This document shows positions 25,647 to 35,060 of a stretch of 64,000 nucleotides of DNA, one piece after another. Within the stretch, counting starts at the first letter, position 1, and every line of letters begins with the position of its first letter. Made by a program: the position numbers and the translations under genes. Location: contig NZ_LJAL01000007.1 in assembly GCF_001419985.1 (NCBI RefSeq), forward strand, positions 1 through 64,000, read 5' to 3'. This DNA is from Loktanella sp. 5RATIMAR09 (GTDB lineage Bacteria > Pseudomonadota > Alphaproteobacteria > Rhodobacterales > Rhodobacteraceae). The notes beneath the pieces were generated by a model. The model was not told the origin of the DNA. It saw nothing but the letters and a program-made list of their open reading frames with translations, and did no database searches.

Positions 25647-26702
25647 TTGCTCGACGCATTGGGAGAGGCGAACGTCGCGGCAGCCGTCGGGTTGTTTGGC
25701 GGTGTCTTACTCGGACTTGCCGCAAGGCTGGGCCGGTTCTGCACATTGGGCGCGATCGAAGACTATCTTTACGGCAACAATGACAAACGCCTCAGAATGT
25801 GGATTCTGGCCATTGGAACAGCCGTCGTCGGCAGCTTCGGCCTGATGGCATTCGGTCTCTTCGACTCCACCAAGTCATTTTATCTGTCACAACAATGGTC
25901 GCCGCTTGCCAGCATCATAGGGGGTGGTCTGTTCGGCTACGGGATGGCGATGGCCGGGAACTGCGGCTATGGCGCGCTTGCGCGGCTCGGCGGTGGCGAT
26001 CTGCGGTCTTTCGTAATCGTTCTGGTGATGGGTATCAGCGCCTATGTCACGCTCTCGGGCCCGCTGGCATGGATCCGGATCGAAATCTTCCCCCCCACCC
26101 CGCCTGCCGCGATCCCGAGTGGTATCGCCCATACATTGGGCGCGGCGACCGGCATTTCAGTGGCTTTTATCGGCCTTGTGATCGGCGCGTTGCTGGTTGC
26201 CTTTGCGCTGAGCGCGCGCACATTGCGACAGGACCGGTCAGCCGTCTTCTGGGGCACTGCGGTCGGCCTTGCTGTTGTCAGCGCCTGGGGCGGGATGCAG
26301 TATATCAACGCGCACGGTTTTGACGACCTGCCGCTGGTATCGCACACGTTCTCGGCCCCGGTCGGCGAAGCCATCCTTTACGGAATGACCGCTTCGGGTC
26401 AGTCGCTTTCATTCGGGATCGGCTCTGTCGCAGGGGTCTGGATCGGCGCTTTCCTGGGCAGCCTGATCAAAGGCCACTTCCGCTGGGAAGCCTGCGAAGA
26501 CCCACGCGAGTTGCGCCGCCAGATCATCGGTGCAGGCCTTATGGGTGTTGGTGCTGTCATCGCGATCGGGTGCAGTATCGGCCAAGGTCTGACCGCCTTT
26601 TCGTTGCTGGCCTTCAGCGCGCCCGTCACGCTCGCTGCAATCTTTGCCGGTGCGGCACTCGGTCTGCATCAGCTCATTGTGGGCTTTACAGCAACCGAAT
26701 AG
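25647..26702 (+). CDS. soxT: YeeE/YedE family transporter (SoxT-like)
   Basis: This 351-residue polytopic membrane protein is of the YeeE/YedE family. Conserved cysteine motifs include GRFCTLGA (about 30-37), AGNCGYGALARLGGG (about 101-115) and AIGCSIGQGLTAFS (about 308-321). The start is a TTG preceded by GGGAGGG with 7-nt spacing; no better ATG lies nearby. It sits 52 nt after soxR, matching the position of soxT in Paracoccus-type clusters. It probably imports thiosulfate or a related sulfur species for sensing or assimilation. Confidence 0.82.
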   Translation: MLDALGEANVAAAVGLFGGVLLGLAARLGRFCTLGAIEDYLYGNNDKRLRMWILAIGTAVVGSFGLMAFGLFDSTKSFYLSQQWSPLASIIGGGLFGYGMAMAGNCGYGALARLGGGDLRSFVIVLVMGISAYVTLSGPLAWIRIEIFPPTPPAAIPSGIAHTLGAATGISVAFIGLVIGALLVAFALSARTLRQDRSAVFWGTAVGLAVVSAWGGMQYINAHGFDDLPLVSHTFSAPVGEAILYGMTASGQSLSFGIGSVAGVWIGAFLGSLIKGHFRWEACEDPRELRRQIIGAGLMGVGAVIAIGCSIGQGLTAFSLLAFSAPVTLAAIFAGAALGLHQLIVGFTATE

Positions 26703-26800
26703 CAACAAACGACAACCAGGACACAACACGCCATCGCGTGATCATTGATCTCTTGTGACTTTGTTTGAAATGCTGAAGATCAATCATTTGCAGGCAACCG

Positions 26801-28468
26801 GTGACTATAGTGCTAAAAAAATCCCTCGTTCTTATGGGCATTTCAATCACCGCCTATAGTCTGTTCCCGCTGATTGGCGCACTCAGCACGCAAATCCTGT
26901 CCCCATGGCTCTTCATTGGTCTCAGCCATATCGTTTCGTTCCTGACATTTGCGTGTTTTGTGATCGCAAGTTCCGGCGGTCAACAGCGTGTCCTGGAAGC
27001 AGTGCAGGCCTGCCGCAAAGATGCCGCGCTAGGCTGGTATCTTCTGCTTGACGGAATTCTTAATCCGATCAGTCATTTTCTGTTGTTTTTCTCTTTCCTG
27101 CACATCAGCAAAACAAACGCCACAGTGATTTTCGAAACGTGGCCTCTATTCGGGATGCTGGGTACGACTTTGTTGATGAGAGCGCATTTTGAAAGCCTTT
27201 CAAAACGCAGTCTCGTACTTGGCATCGTTGCTTTGCTTGGACTGGCGCTTGTCGTTTGGGCGGGACAGAGCCCCGAAGCTGCGACATCAGGCAGGTCGAA
27301 CTTCACGCTCGGCACAGTTGCTGCGGCAGGCGCGGCAATCGCGATGGCAATGAGCGTGGCCGTGCACGTCAAAGCGCGTATGATCATCGGGAGCTTGCCG
27401 CAAATGCGCAAGGCTGCCCTGACGACCAATGTCCTGACCAAAGCCATCACAGCGTTGATCTTCATCGGTGTTGCCATTGTGTGGCAACCATGGCCGGAGA
27501 TCGCACAAATTGATCCGCGGCTTTGGCTGTTCATACTGCTGAACGGCGCTTTTATTGTGTCGATCGGCTCGATCACCTACAGCGAGGCATTGGCCATTGG
27601 CGGGCGTTCCGACGTTATCCTGCTGTGGTATCTCACCCCGCTGCTTGCCGTCATCTGGCTATGGCTTCTGGGGCTTGGCGACATTACAGAAACGCTCGTG
27701 CTTGGTGGGCTGTTCATTATTTCGGCAAATGTTCTGCTTCATGCCCGCGCTGATGACGGCCCGGCCTATGTCGCAGTTTTTCTGACTTTATGTGTTGCGG
27801 GTACTGTGATTCACCTGATGCCAGCACTTCCACTGCGGAATTTTTTGCCATCGACCTCATTGATCGAACTGATCAGCTTGCCACTTGGCATTTTTGGTAT
27901 CCTGACCGGTTTTGTCTTGGGCCGAAAATTTGCACGACAGCAAGAACAAGAGGAAGCCATCCTTGACATTGTGCCATGGCTGTCTTCCGAAGAAATGCCT
28001 TATCTGGAAACTACGCTCCGCGCTGAACGACAAAGTGACATTGACCTGCATTTTGCCCGCCTCTACCGCAGCGCACATGAACGGACGCCTGATCTGGCGG
28101 TTGCACTGCGCCGATTGCGCGTAAAACTCGGGCGATCCGTCTCGCATGGTGAACTCATCGTACTCTGGGCCCTGAGCATCATGACAATCCTGAGTGTTGT
28201 GTTCTTTCGTCCGAGCGGAATGATTGGCGATATGATTGTCCTGCTCACCGTTACATCCATGACCTATCTGGTGATGCTGATGACGGTACAATCAAGCCCC
28301 AATCTTGTTGAAGTATCACGCCGTATCGCGGACCCGATGGCCGCACCGATGCGGTCCCGCATATGGGATCGTCGTATTGCCGTACTTACAATTTCGATTG
28401 TTTTTGCGGCTCAAATCATTCTTGCATTCGAGCGAGACGGGGTTGTTGATTTCTTTTCACGGCTTTGA
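26801..28468 (+). CDS. EamA/DMT-like membrane protein with C-terminal extension
   Basis: This is a 555-residue membrane protein. Residues 1-310 show about ten hydrophobic segments in two halves like EamA drug/metabolite transporters, with SKTNATVIFETWPLFG and GGRSDVILLWYLTPLLAV marking the repeats. The remaining part adds about two membrane segments, a charged cytoplasmic stretch (about 370-440, FARQQEQEEAIL onward) and two or three more hydrophobic segments. DMT transporters usually end near 300 residues, so this is an extended form. The start is a GTG; an ATG 11 codons later is an alternative. It is not clearly linked to neighbours. Confidence 0.7.
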   Translation: MTIVLKKSLVLMGISITAYSLFPLIGALSTQILSPWLFIGLSHIVSFLTFACFVIASSGGQQRVLEAVQACRKDAALGWYLLLDGILNPISHFLLFFSFLHISKTNATVIFETWPLFGMLGTTLLMRAHFESLSKRSLVLGIVALLGLALVVWAGQSPEAATSGRSNFTLGTVAAAGAAIAMAMSVAVHVKARMIIGSLPQMRKAALTTNVLTKAITALIFIGVAIVWQPWPEIAQIDPRLWLFILLNGAFIVSIGSITYSEALAIGGRSDVILLWYLTPLLAVIWLWLLGLGDITETLVLGGLFIISANVLLHARADDGPAYVAVFLTLCVAGTVIHLMPALPLRNFLPSTSLIELISLPLGIFGILTGFVLGRKFARQQEQEEAILDIVPWLSSEEMPYLETTLRAERQSDIDLHFARLYRSAHERTPDLAVALRRLRVKLGRSVSHGELIVLWALSIMTILSVVFFRPSGMIGDMIVLLTVTSMTYLVMLMTVQSSPNLVEVSRRIADPMAAPMRSRIWDRRIAVLTISIVFAAQIILAFERDGVVDFFSRL

Positions 28469-28500
28469 ACGCGGAACTAACCTCGCGCCACCCTGTCAAT

Positions 28501-29682
28501 CTAGTCATCTTTTTCCTCGTATCCCTGCGGCACCGGCAGATCGGGCAAGGTCGCCGCGCGTTTTTGCAAGGCGCGCCCGATGACGACGCGACTGATCTCG
28601 GTCGTGCCATCCACGATCCGCAGCATTTGGGCAAGACGCGACAGACGGTCGAGGCCATAGGGCGCCAGCAATCCCATGCCACCCAAAACCTGCGTGCAGG
28701 TATTCGCAGCTTTCACAGCGGCGTCCGGCACGAACCGTTTTGCATGGGCCGCCATCAAGGGCCCCTCGGGCGTACCAAGCGCCTCTGCGGCTTTGCGATA
28801 AAGAAGACGCGAGACTTCAAGGTCCGTCGCGACCTCTCCCAGCATCCATTGGATGCCGTCCAGATCAAGGTTCTTGCCGCCAAACATCTTGCGGTTCTTG
28901 GAATAGGAAAGTGCTGTATCCAGTGCCGCTTGCATCAACCCGCAGCATCCCGATGCGATTGACACACGCGCGATATCAATCGCCATAAGCGAGCCTTGCA
29001 AGCCTTGCCCAACAGGCAGGATAATATTGTCCTCACTCACCACAACCTTGTCCAGATACATCTCGGACATGGGCAGAAAGTTGTACGACGGTGTGTCATA
29101 CATCGGGCCGAAACGCAGCCCCGGCGCATCGGCAGGGATGGCGATCATCGCCATATCCTTGTGGCCGGGCGCGTCGCTGGTTTTGACAACTGTGAAATAG
29201 ATGTCGGCCTCTGTCGCAAGGCTGACCCAGGCCTTTGCGCCGCTGATTGTCCATGTCCCGTCACCGTTGATCGTTGCCCGGGTGTACATTTGCATCGGAT
29301 CAGACCCGGACTGCGGTTCGGTCAGCGCAAAATTCGCCAGCTTGCGCCCAGATGTCAGATCCCGCGCCCATTTCTGCTTGAAGGCGTCCGTGCCATAGCC
29401 GCAGCCTGCGAAAGTACAGATATTATGCATGGAAAGCGCAAAGGCATAGGCCCCGTCACCCAGCCCCAGTTGTTCATAAACCTGAATGCCCTCGGACAGC
29501 GGCAAACCCTGCCCGCCAAACTCTTCCGGCGCATAAAGCCCCGTCAGGCCCGCAGCCCCCGCCTTGTCCGAGGCATCACGTGGCCATTTCTTTGCGGCGT
29601 TCCATGCATTCACATTGGGCAGGATGACCTGTTCGGCATGGTCCTTGGCAGCTTGCAGAATAGCGGCGAGTTTATCAGTCAT
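28501..29682 (-). CDS. acyl-CoA dehydrogenase
   Basis: This 393-residue FAD enzyme introduces a trans-2 double bond into an acyl-CoA. The signature [11 protein letters not shown] lies near 117-127, the FAD-binding [12 protein letters not shown] near 150, and [26 protein letters not shown] near the C-terminus, where the catalytic base E is usually found in this class. Length is normal for the family. The ATG at 29682 follows a short GGA site; the frame from 29751 is longer than relatives. Chain length and pathway are unknown. An AraC-type regulator lies upstream on the same strand. Confidence 0.9.
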   Translation of the reverse strand: MTDKLAAILQAAKDHAEQVILPNVNAWNAAKKWPRDASDKAGAAGLTGLYAPEEFGGQGLPLSEGIQVYEQLGLGDGAYAFALSMHNICTFAGCGYGTDAFKQKWARDLTSGRKLANFALTEPQSGSDPMQMYTRATINGDGTWTISGAKAWVSLATEADIYFTVVKTSDAPGHKDMAMIAIPADAPGLRFGPMYDTPSYNFLPMSEMYLDKVVVSEDNIILPVGQGLQGSLMAIDIARVSIASGCCGLMQAALDTALSYSKNRKMFGGKNLDLDGIQWMLGEVATDLEVSRLLYRKAAEALGTPEGPLMAAHAKRFVPDAAVKAANTCTQVLGGMGLLAPYGLDRLSRLAQMLRIVDGTTEISRVVIGRALQKRAATLPDLPVPQGYEEKDD

Positions 29683-29866
29683 GGGAGCGTCCTTCAGGGT
29701 CAGGGCTGTCTGAAATCGCCATATTGCACGGCTTGGCAAATCACTGCTCACGTGTGTGGAGTTGTTTCAGGTTACTTGTCTGTAAAGGTTTATATCGCGC
29801 CCTGCGGCCCACCTCCATCTCATGAGGTGACATCTGATTGTCAAAAACTGACAAAAGTTCTGCCTG

Positions 29867-30886
29867 TCAGTTTTCTGTCCGGCGATAGGCACTCGGCGTG
29901 CTGCCTGTCCACCGCAGAAAGGCCCGATGGAAATTTGCGGCTGATGAAAACCCGACATCCTGCGCGATTGCCTGAATGCTTTTGCGGCCCGCCTGCAAAT
30001 CACGGATCGCGATGTCGCGGCGCAAGGCGTCCTTGATCGACTGAAAAGAGGTCCCATCCGCGTCCAGCCTGCGCATTAGCGTGCGCGGCGTCATATGCAT
30101 CGCGCGCGCGACGTCACCCAGGGTGGCATTGGCCCAGTCTGTCTGGCCAAGATAGGTGCGGACACGCAGCGATTGCCTATGCTCCCGCGAACTGGTGAAA
30201 ATCCAGTCGCGCGGGGCGTTTTGAAGAAAGCGGCCCAGATCGGAAGTGGTGCGTGGTTCAACCGGACCCAGCAAAGGCAGATCGAAAGCGATGGATGTGG
30301 CGGGCTGCGCAAATCGCAGCGGGGCCGGAAAGATAATGGCGTAGTCCTGATCGTACTCCGGACGCGCAAAGGCGAAATCCACACGCTTGACCGGCACCTC
30401 ATGCCCCGCAAGCCATGACAAAAGACCATGGGCAAGTTTGAGGATCAGCATATGACCAAAGGGTTGCGGCGGCACCGGCTGTTGCGGCATCAGGGTGAGC
30501 AGCAACATGTCATCCTTTTCGGTCAGCTCCCATTGGTAGTCATCCAGCAGCAGGTTCCAGAACGTCGCAAACCGGTAGAGTGCCGACGGAATACTGGTGG
30601 CTTCACGCACCGATGTCAGCAGATGTTGCAGGGCTCTGGGACGGATCGGCCTGCTCCAGAGCCCCATCATTTCATCGCCCGTCTCAACCGCGGCTAGTTG
30701 GTAGAGGCGCACAATCTGGTCAAGCGTTACACGGCCATAGGGCAGCGTATCATCGGCAACCAACCCCGCACGCTGCATCAAAGACTGCATCTGCGCATCC
30801 GTACAGAGCGACCGCAAGGCCACCAGCCAATCACGGATAAACTGGCGTGACACAGTCGAAAGGGGCGTGGGTGCTGCGGTATTCAT
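29867..30886 (-). CDS. AraC-family transcriptional regulator
   Basis: This 339-residue regulator has an N-terminal 'arabinose-binding domain of AraC' region of the OruR/ArgR-like type (about 25-200) and a C-terminal pair of helix-turn-helix motifs (about 245-335: LGDVARAMHMTPRTLMRRL and IQAIAQDVGFSSAANFHRAF). The effector is not evident. The ATG at 30886 is preferred to a GTG at 30946. It may regulate the acyl-CoA dehydrogenase downstream or the AEC transporter upstream; both are on the same strand. Confidence 0.85.
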   Translation of the reverse strand: MNTAAPTPLSTVSRQFIRDWLVALRSLCTDAQMQSLMQRAGLVADDTLPYGRVTLDQIVRLYQLAAVETGDEMMGLWSRPIRPRALQHLLTSVREATSIPSALYRFATFWNLLLDDYQWELTEKDDMLLLTLMPQQPVPPQPFGHMLILKLAHGLLSWLAGHEVPVKRVDFAFARPEYDQDYAIIFPAPLRFAQPATSIAFDLPLLGPVEPRTTSDLGRFLQNAPRDWIFTSSREHRQSLRVRTYLGQTDWANATLGDVARAMHMTPRTLMRRLDADGTSFQSIKDALRRDIAIRDLQAGRKSIQAIAQDVGFSSAANFHRAFLRWTGSTPSAYRRTEN

Positions 30887-30971
30887 CGTCAGAGCGTATA
30901 TGCCACTGAATGTCCCCGCAAAGAAGGGATCACGTCGTTTCTTCACGCAGCCTGTGACCGGTTCTTGCAGC

Positions 30972-31886
30972 TCAGTTCAGCGACAGCACAGCCTGCCCGA
31001 TCATCAGCGTCACAGGCAAGGTCAGGAAACTCAGCAAGGTCTGCGTGGTAATCATGGCCGCCATCAAGGACGCATCACCGCGCATTTCACGCGCCAGCGT
31101 GTAGCTGGCAACGCCGACAGGCAGGGCTGCGAAAATCAGAGCGACCTGAAAGGCCAGGGGATCAGGCGCAAGCACCCAAGCCGCAAGGATGACGGCCAAA
31201 GGATTGATCAGCAATTTGCCAACCATCGACAGCCCGATGATCACGACAGACCCGCTCAATCCGCGCAGTTTCAGATTTGCCCCGACACAGAGCAGCATGA
31301 TCGGCAATGCGGCGTCACCCAGAATGCGGGCAATCTCGTGCAGGACCGGCACCTCGTTCAGACCGGCAAAGTTAAACAGTGCTCCTGCAACGATACTCAG
31401 GATCAGCGGGTTTTTCACCAGCCCAAGGAAAATCGACTTGCCGCCACCGCCCAGCTGCCGCGCCATGATGGTCACGACAGTCACGTTGACAACAGGCACC
31501 AACAGCGCGGACCCCAGCACGGCTATCTGCAAACCCGGCGTGCCGAAAAGCGCTTCGGCGATGGCGAGGCCGATGAAAGTATTGAAACGCGCACTGCCCT
31601 GCAGAAGAGAGCTGGCTTGCGGTGGCGCAAAGCTGCGCCCGAACAGCCATCCACACAAGATCGCGGAAAAGAAGCCCACATAAAGCAGAACCGCATAATC
31701 GCCCAGACCGCCGCTCAGATCAGCCGCCGAGATTTTCGCAAAGAACAGCGCAGGCATCAAAACCCAATAGACCAGCCGGTCATTCAGGTTCCAGAACTCG
31801 GTCGAGGGGATACCACCACGCCGCAAGCCGTAGCCCATCAGGATCAGGGCAAAAACCGGCGCAATGGCCAAAAATGTAATCAGCAT
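30972..31886 (-). CDS. AEC (auxin efflux carrier) family transporter
   Basis: This 304-residue membrane protein has about ten hydrophobic segments in two halves and AEC family features such as LMGYGLRRGG near the start and NPLILSIVAGALFNFAG in the middle, with PIMLLCVGANLKLRG after it. Bacterial members export or import small organic acids such as malate or malonate. Substrate and direction cannot be judged here. It lies 85 bp upstream of the AraC-type gene on the same strand. Confidence 0.85.
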   Translation of the reverse strand: MLITFLAIAPVFALILMGYGLRRGGIPSTEFWNLNDRLVYWVLMPALFFAKISAADLSGGLGDYAVLLYVGFFSAILCGWLFGRSFAPPQASSLLQGSARFNTFIGLAIAEALFGTPGLQIAVLGSALLVPVVNVTVVTIMARQLGGGGKSIFLGLVKNPLILSIVAGALFNFAGLNEVPVLHEIARILGDAALPIMLLCVGANLKLRGLSGSVVIIGLSMVGKLLINPLAVILAAWVLAPDPLAFQVALIFAALPVGVASYTLAREMRGDASLMAAMITTQTLLSFLTLPVTLMIGQAVLSLN

Positions 31887-32016
31887 GTCATGGAACCTTC
31901 ATCGGGCCTGCCTCTGTGTTAGGTAACCGTGTCGGGCGATGCAACACCCGCAATCGCTTGTCCGCGTTCTTGGTACAAAGCACATTTCGGCACGTCCCGC
32001 AGTTTTTCGCAGGCAC

Positions 32017-33576
32017 TCAGTCCACGGCAGGGTCAAAGCCCATCAGAAAAGCAAGCGGCGCATGATCATCGGTCAGGATTTTCGGATTTTGCTGCCCAAG
32101 TATATTGTCCACAAAGGCGCTATCCAGCACCTGAAAGCGCCTCAGGTCCGGGGCCAGCGCGTCTACCGTGGCAAAGGCGCTGTCCTGTGCACTGGCCAGC
32201 AAGATAAAAACACGGCGCTGCCCCGGCTCCGGGGCCACAGCTTCGGTCCATATCTCGACGCTCGGAAAAACACTGCCCAATGTCGCATGGACGGCGGCAA
32301 GCGCGTTCAGCCGGTCCACATTGTCGATCATATTCATCGCAAAGACACCATCCTGCGCCAGACGGCTTGCCACCAGTTCGAAAAATTCCTGTGTCACCAG
32401 ATGCTCGGGTGCTGCGATATCGGTGAACGCATCACCGACAATCACGTCAAACTGTTGGGTGCTTGCGTTTAACGCAACGCGTGCATCTCCGTGCAGGATC
32501 GTCGCGGTTGCAGGATCGAACCAGAAATTTTCAACCGCGATTGCGGTCACTTCGGGATCGACTTCAGCGATGGTAATGTCCCCGATCCCCCGATCCGCCC
32601 AAGCGCGCGGGACAGAATAGGTTCCCCCGCCAATGTGAAACGATGAGAAATCTGTACGCCCCATCCGCATCCGTGGCAGCGCATCAAGCATGGCCGCATG
32701 TTCCGTGAACATCACCCGCGGCTCTGCCCTGCCGCTGATACCGTGCGCCAAGTGATCGACGACCATCAGGTTCACCGGATCATCAGGGTTATCTGACAAA
32801 GCGACAGTGCGGATGCAGTAATAGCTGCTTTCACGGTCACATACGGCAGGTAGGGTCAGTGCGCCATATCCGGTTGCAAAAGCAATCACGACCCCGCCAA
32901 GGGCCACTGCCTGCCCGCGTGGCAAGAGATTGCCAAGTCTGAAACAGATCAGCGCCGCAACCACATAAACCACAGTGATCACGACAAGGGTCATCACCGA
33001 TCCGATCCACGGAACAAACAGGAACCCCGCAAGAAGCGTGCCCGCAATTGCACCAAATGCGCCCGCGGCGAACATGGCACCCAAGGCCTGTTCGGCCTGC
33101 GCGCGCCCGCGCATCGCGGCGACCGTCAGGATCGGTGCCGGGACACCCGCAAAAAGTGACGGAAGAAAGAACGCCAAGGCGCTTAATGCAGTAATCGCCG
33201 CCATGGGATGCACGAATGTCGCAATCACAGGTCCCGCAAAAGCGCGCAGGAGCAGCGTGGCCCCTGCGGTGGTAAAGGCCGCGGCAAGCATGATCCACCC
33301 TGCGATGCGCAACGCCTGTGCGGTGTCACGCGCGGCAATCCGGCCACCCCACCAATGGCCAACAGAAAACCCCGCAAGCACGACGGCAATAATAGCCGTC
33401 CATGTATAAAGGCTCATCCCGACGTAAGGCGCGATCATGCGCCCCGCCACAATCTCGACCACGAGACTGGATGCGGAAATGCCCGCCTGCAGAAAGACAA
33501 GCAGCCAAAGCGACAGCAGCTTGGAAGTGTCATGGGGCCTGATCAATGTCGCGGGGTCCTTTGGATACCAAACCAT
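32017..33576 (-). CDS. membrane-fused spermidine-synthase-like protein
   Basis: This 519-residue protein begins with about seven to eight membrane segments (residues 15-220, including GRMIAPYVGMSLYTWTAII) and ends in a spermidine-synthase-fold domain (about 255-510). SAM-fold features include FHIGGGTYSVPRAWAD, ITIAEVDPEVTAIA and VIVGDAFTDIAAP. Such fusions are widespread but uncharacterised; true polyamine synthase activity is unproven. The ATG at 33576 is taken because the frame's earlier start (33606) is a TTG. A divergent small gene begins 166 bp away. Confidence 0.8.
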   Translation of the reverse strand: MVWYPKDPATLIRPHDTSKLLSLWLLVFLQAGISASSLVVEIVAGRMIAPYVGMSLYTWTAIIAVVLAGFSVGHWWGGRIAARDTAQALRIAGWIMLAAAFTTAGATLLLRAFAGPVIATFVHPMAAITALSALAFFLPSLFAGVPAPILTVAAMRGRAQAEQALGAMFAAGAFGAIAGTLLAGFLFVPWIGSVMTLVVITVVYVVAALICFRLGNLLPRGQAVALGGVVIAFATGYGALTLPAVCDRESSYYCIRTVALSDNPDDPVNLMVVDHLAHGISGRAEPRVMFTEHAAMLDALPRMRMGRTDFSSFHIGGGTYSVPRAWADRGIGDITIAEVDPEVTAIAVENFWFDPATATILHGDARVALNASTQQFDVIVGDAFTDIAAPEHLVTQEFFELVASRLAQDGVFAMNMIDNVDRLNALAAVHATLGSVFPSVEIWTEAVAPEPGQRRVFILLASAQDSAFATVDALAPDLRRFQVLDSAFVDNILGQQNPKILTDDHAPLAFLMGFDPAVD

Positions 33577-33665
33577 CGCCGGGCGATGCCAATCGCGCAA
33601 GGGCAAATCAGTGGCGAGGACCGGCCTTTGCGCGATCCATTGTCACCCGGATCACCTGTGCGCAA

Positions 33666-33679
33666 TTGACCAAGATCAA
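33666..33679 (+). promoter_or_regulatory. Fnr/FnrL box, exact TTGAY-N4-RTCAA
   Basis: TTGACCAAGATCAA is an exact Fnr-type site centred about 70 bp upstream of the small gene at 33743 and about 96 bp upstream of the divergent membrane-fused gene. The distance fits activation of the + strand unit from a -41.5 position. Confidence 0.6.
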
Positions 33680-33742
33680 ATGCGGTCGTCGGAAGCATTG
33701 CTAGAGATGGTCAACAGGCCGACCCACCAAGGAGGACACGTC

Positions 33743-34102
33743 ATGAAAGACCCTGAACTCGACATCCTGATCAAAGAGCTCGAAAGCCAACGCGACATGA
33801 GTATTGCCGGTTATGACGGGGTACTACATGCCTTGGCTTACCTGCTGCCACAGACCACCCTGCCCCGCGCAGAAAACCTGAACAAAACCGATGCGGCGAT
33901 GCTGATCGCGGATGAGGCCTATCCCAACTGGTCAATCCATATCCGTGGGCGCACCAATGCCCGCGACGGCCACTGGCACTGCACCCTGCGCGAAAATGAC
34001 AGCCGTGACAGTGATGCCGCCATCGGCAGCGCGCGCTCACCGGTTCTTGCGCAGGCTGTTCTGGCAGGCGTCCTGAGGTTGGCCATGGCGCAAAAGGCCT
34101 AG
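33743..34102 (+). CDS. small conserved protein upstream of pfkB
   Basis: This 119-residue soluble protein is of unknown function. It starts at an ATG with a strong AAGGAGGACAC site. The C-terminal half has the pattern WSIHIRG...DGHWHCTLRENDSRDSDAAIG-LAQAVLAGVLRL. I recall similar small proteins in other Rhodobacteraceae, but no domain assignment. It is 1 nt away from the pfkB gene and shares the Fnr-type promoter, so it probably acts in the response to low oxygen. Confidence 0.75.
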   Translation: MKDPELDILIKELESQRDMSIAGYDGVLHALAYLLPQTTLPRAENLNKTDAAMLIADEAYPNWSIHIRGRTNARDGHWHCTLRENDSRDSDAAIGSARSPVLAQAVLAGVLRLAMAQKA

Positions 34103-34103
34103 C

Positions 34104-35060
34104 ATGCGCGAGCAGGCCGCCATTCTGACCATTACGCTGAACCCGGCGGTGGATGTGGCAACGCATGTGCCAGCGGTCATTGCAGGGCCCAAGCTGCGTT
34201 GTGCAGCACCGCGTTACGATCCGGGCGGCGGTGGCGTCAACGTGGCCCGCGCCGTGCAGAAACTTGGTGGTGCGGCCCGCGCACTTGTTGCTGTCGGCGG
34301 CCCGATGGGACAGCGGCTTGTGAACCTCTTGGCCGCCGAAGAGGTCCTGACCCTGCCAGTCACGGTCAGCGGCGAAACGCGGCAGAGCTTTGCCGTCACC
34401 GATGACGCAACAGGCGCGCAATATCGCTTTGGCGTTCCCGGAGAGCCCCTGACCGCACAGGATGCCGACCGCCTGCTCACCGAAATCGCAGCTCATACCA
34501 CGCAAGACAGCTATGTTGTGATCAGTGGCAGTGTCGCGCCCGGTCTGCCGGAAGATATGCAAAGCCGGATCATTGCCATGGCCGAGGAAAAACACGCCCG
34601 CGTTGTTGTCGATACCTCCAGTCGGGCACTGGACCGGCTTATTGGCGATCCCACGACGCCCGTATACCTGCTGCGCATAGACCAGGCAGAGGCGGCCGAG
34701 GCGGCACGGCATCCGATGCATACGCTCGCTGACAGCACGGCCTTTGCCGCTGATCTGGTTGCGCGGGGTGTGGCCGAAGTGGTTGTCACAGGGCGTGGCG
34801 CCGAAGGCTCGGTCCTGGTTTCCCGCGATCAGCGTTTTATTTGTCATGCGCCCCAGGTTACGGTGCGCAGCAAAATCGGCGCGGGCGATGCGTTCGTGGG
34901 GGCCATGACACTGGCGCTCGCACGCGGCAGCACGGCAGACGCGGCGCTGAAATGGGGCGTCGCGGCAGCCAGCGCCACAGTCACCACCGAAGCAACAGCG
35001 CTTTGCGACCTGGCCCAAGCACAAGCCTGTTATGACCAATGCCGGATTGAGGCACTCTAG
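34104..35060 (+). CDS. PfkB-family hexose/fructose phosphate kinase
   Basis: This 318-residue ribokinase-family sugar kinase resembles 6-phosphofructokinase 2 and 1-phosphofructokinase. It has the N-terminal TLNPAVDV motif (about 9-16), the substrate loop DPGGGGVNVARAV (about 39-51), and the C-terminal anion-hole/catalytic motif IGAGDAFVGAMTLAL (about 260-274, base D264). It likely phosphorylates a sugar phosphate. The stop codon overlaps the stop of convergent ppsA. With PEP synthase next door and Fnr boxes around, a role in carbon flow at low oxygen is inferred. Confidence 0.85.
   Translation: MREQAAILTITLNPAVDVATHVPAVIAGPKLRCAAPRYDPGGGGVNVARAVQKLGGAARALVAVGGPMGQRLVNLLAAEEVLTLPVTVSGETRQSFAVTDDATGAQYRFGVPGEPLTAQDADRLLTEIAAHTTQDSYVVISGSVAPGLPEDMQSRIIAMAEEKHARVVVDTSSRALDRLIGDPTTPVYLLRIDQAEAAEAARHPMHTLADSTAFAADLVARGVAEVVVTGRGAEGSVLVSRDQRFICHAPQVTVRSKIGAGDAFVGAMTLALARGSTADAALKWGVAAASATVTTEATALCDLAQAQACYDQCRIEAL

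Noticed and set aside
33771..35039. 422-residue minus frame opposite the small gene and pfkB
   Set aside because: Antisense to a well-supported kinase gene; the translation shows no domain.
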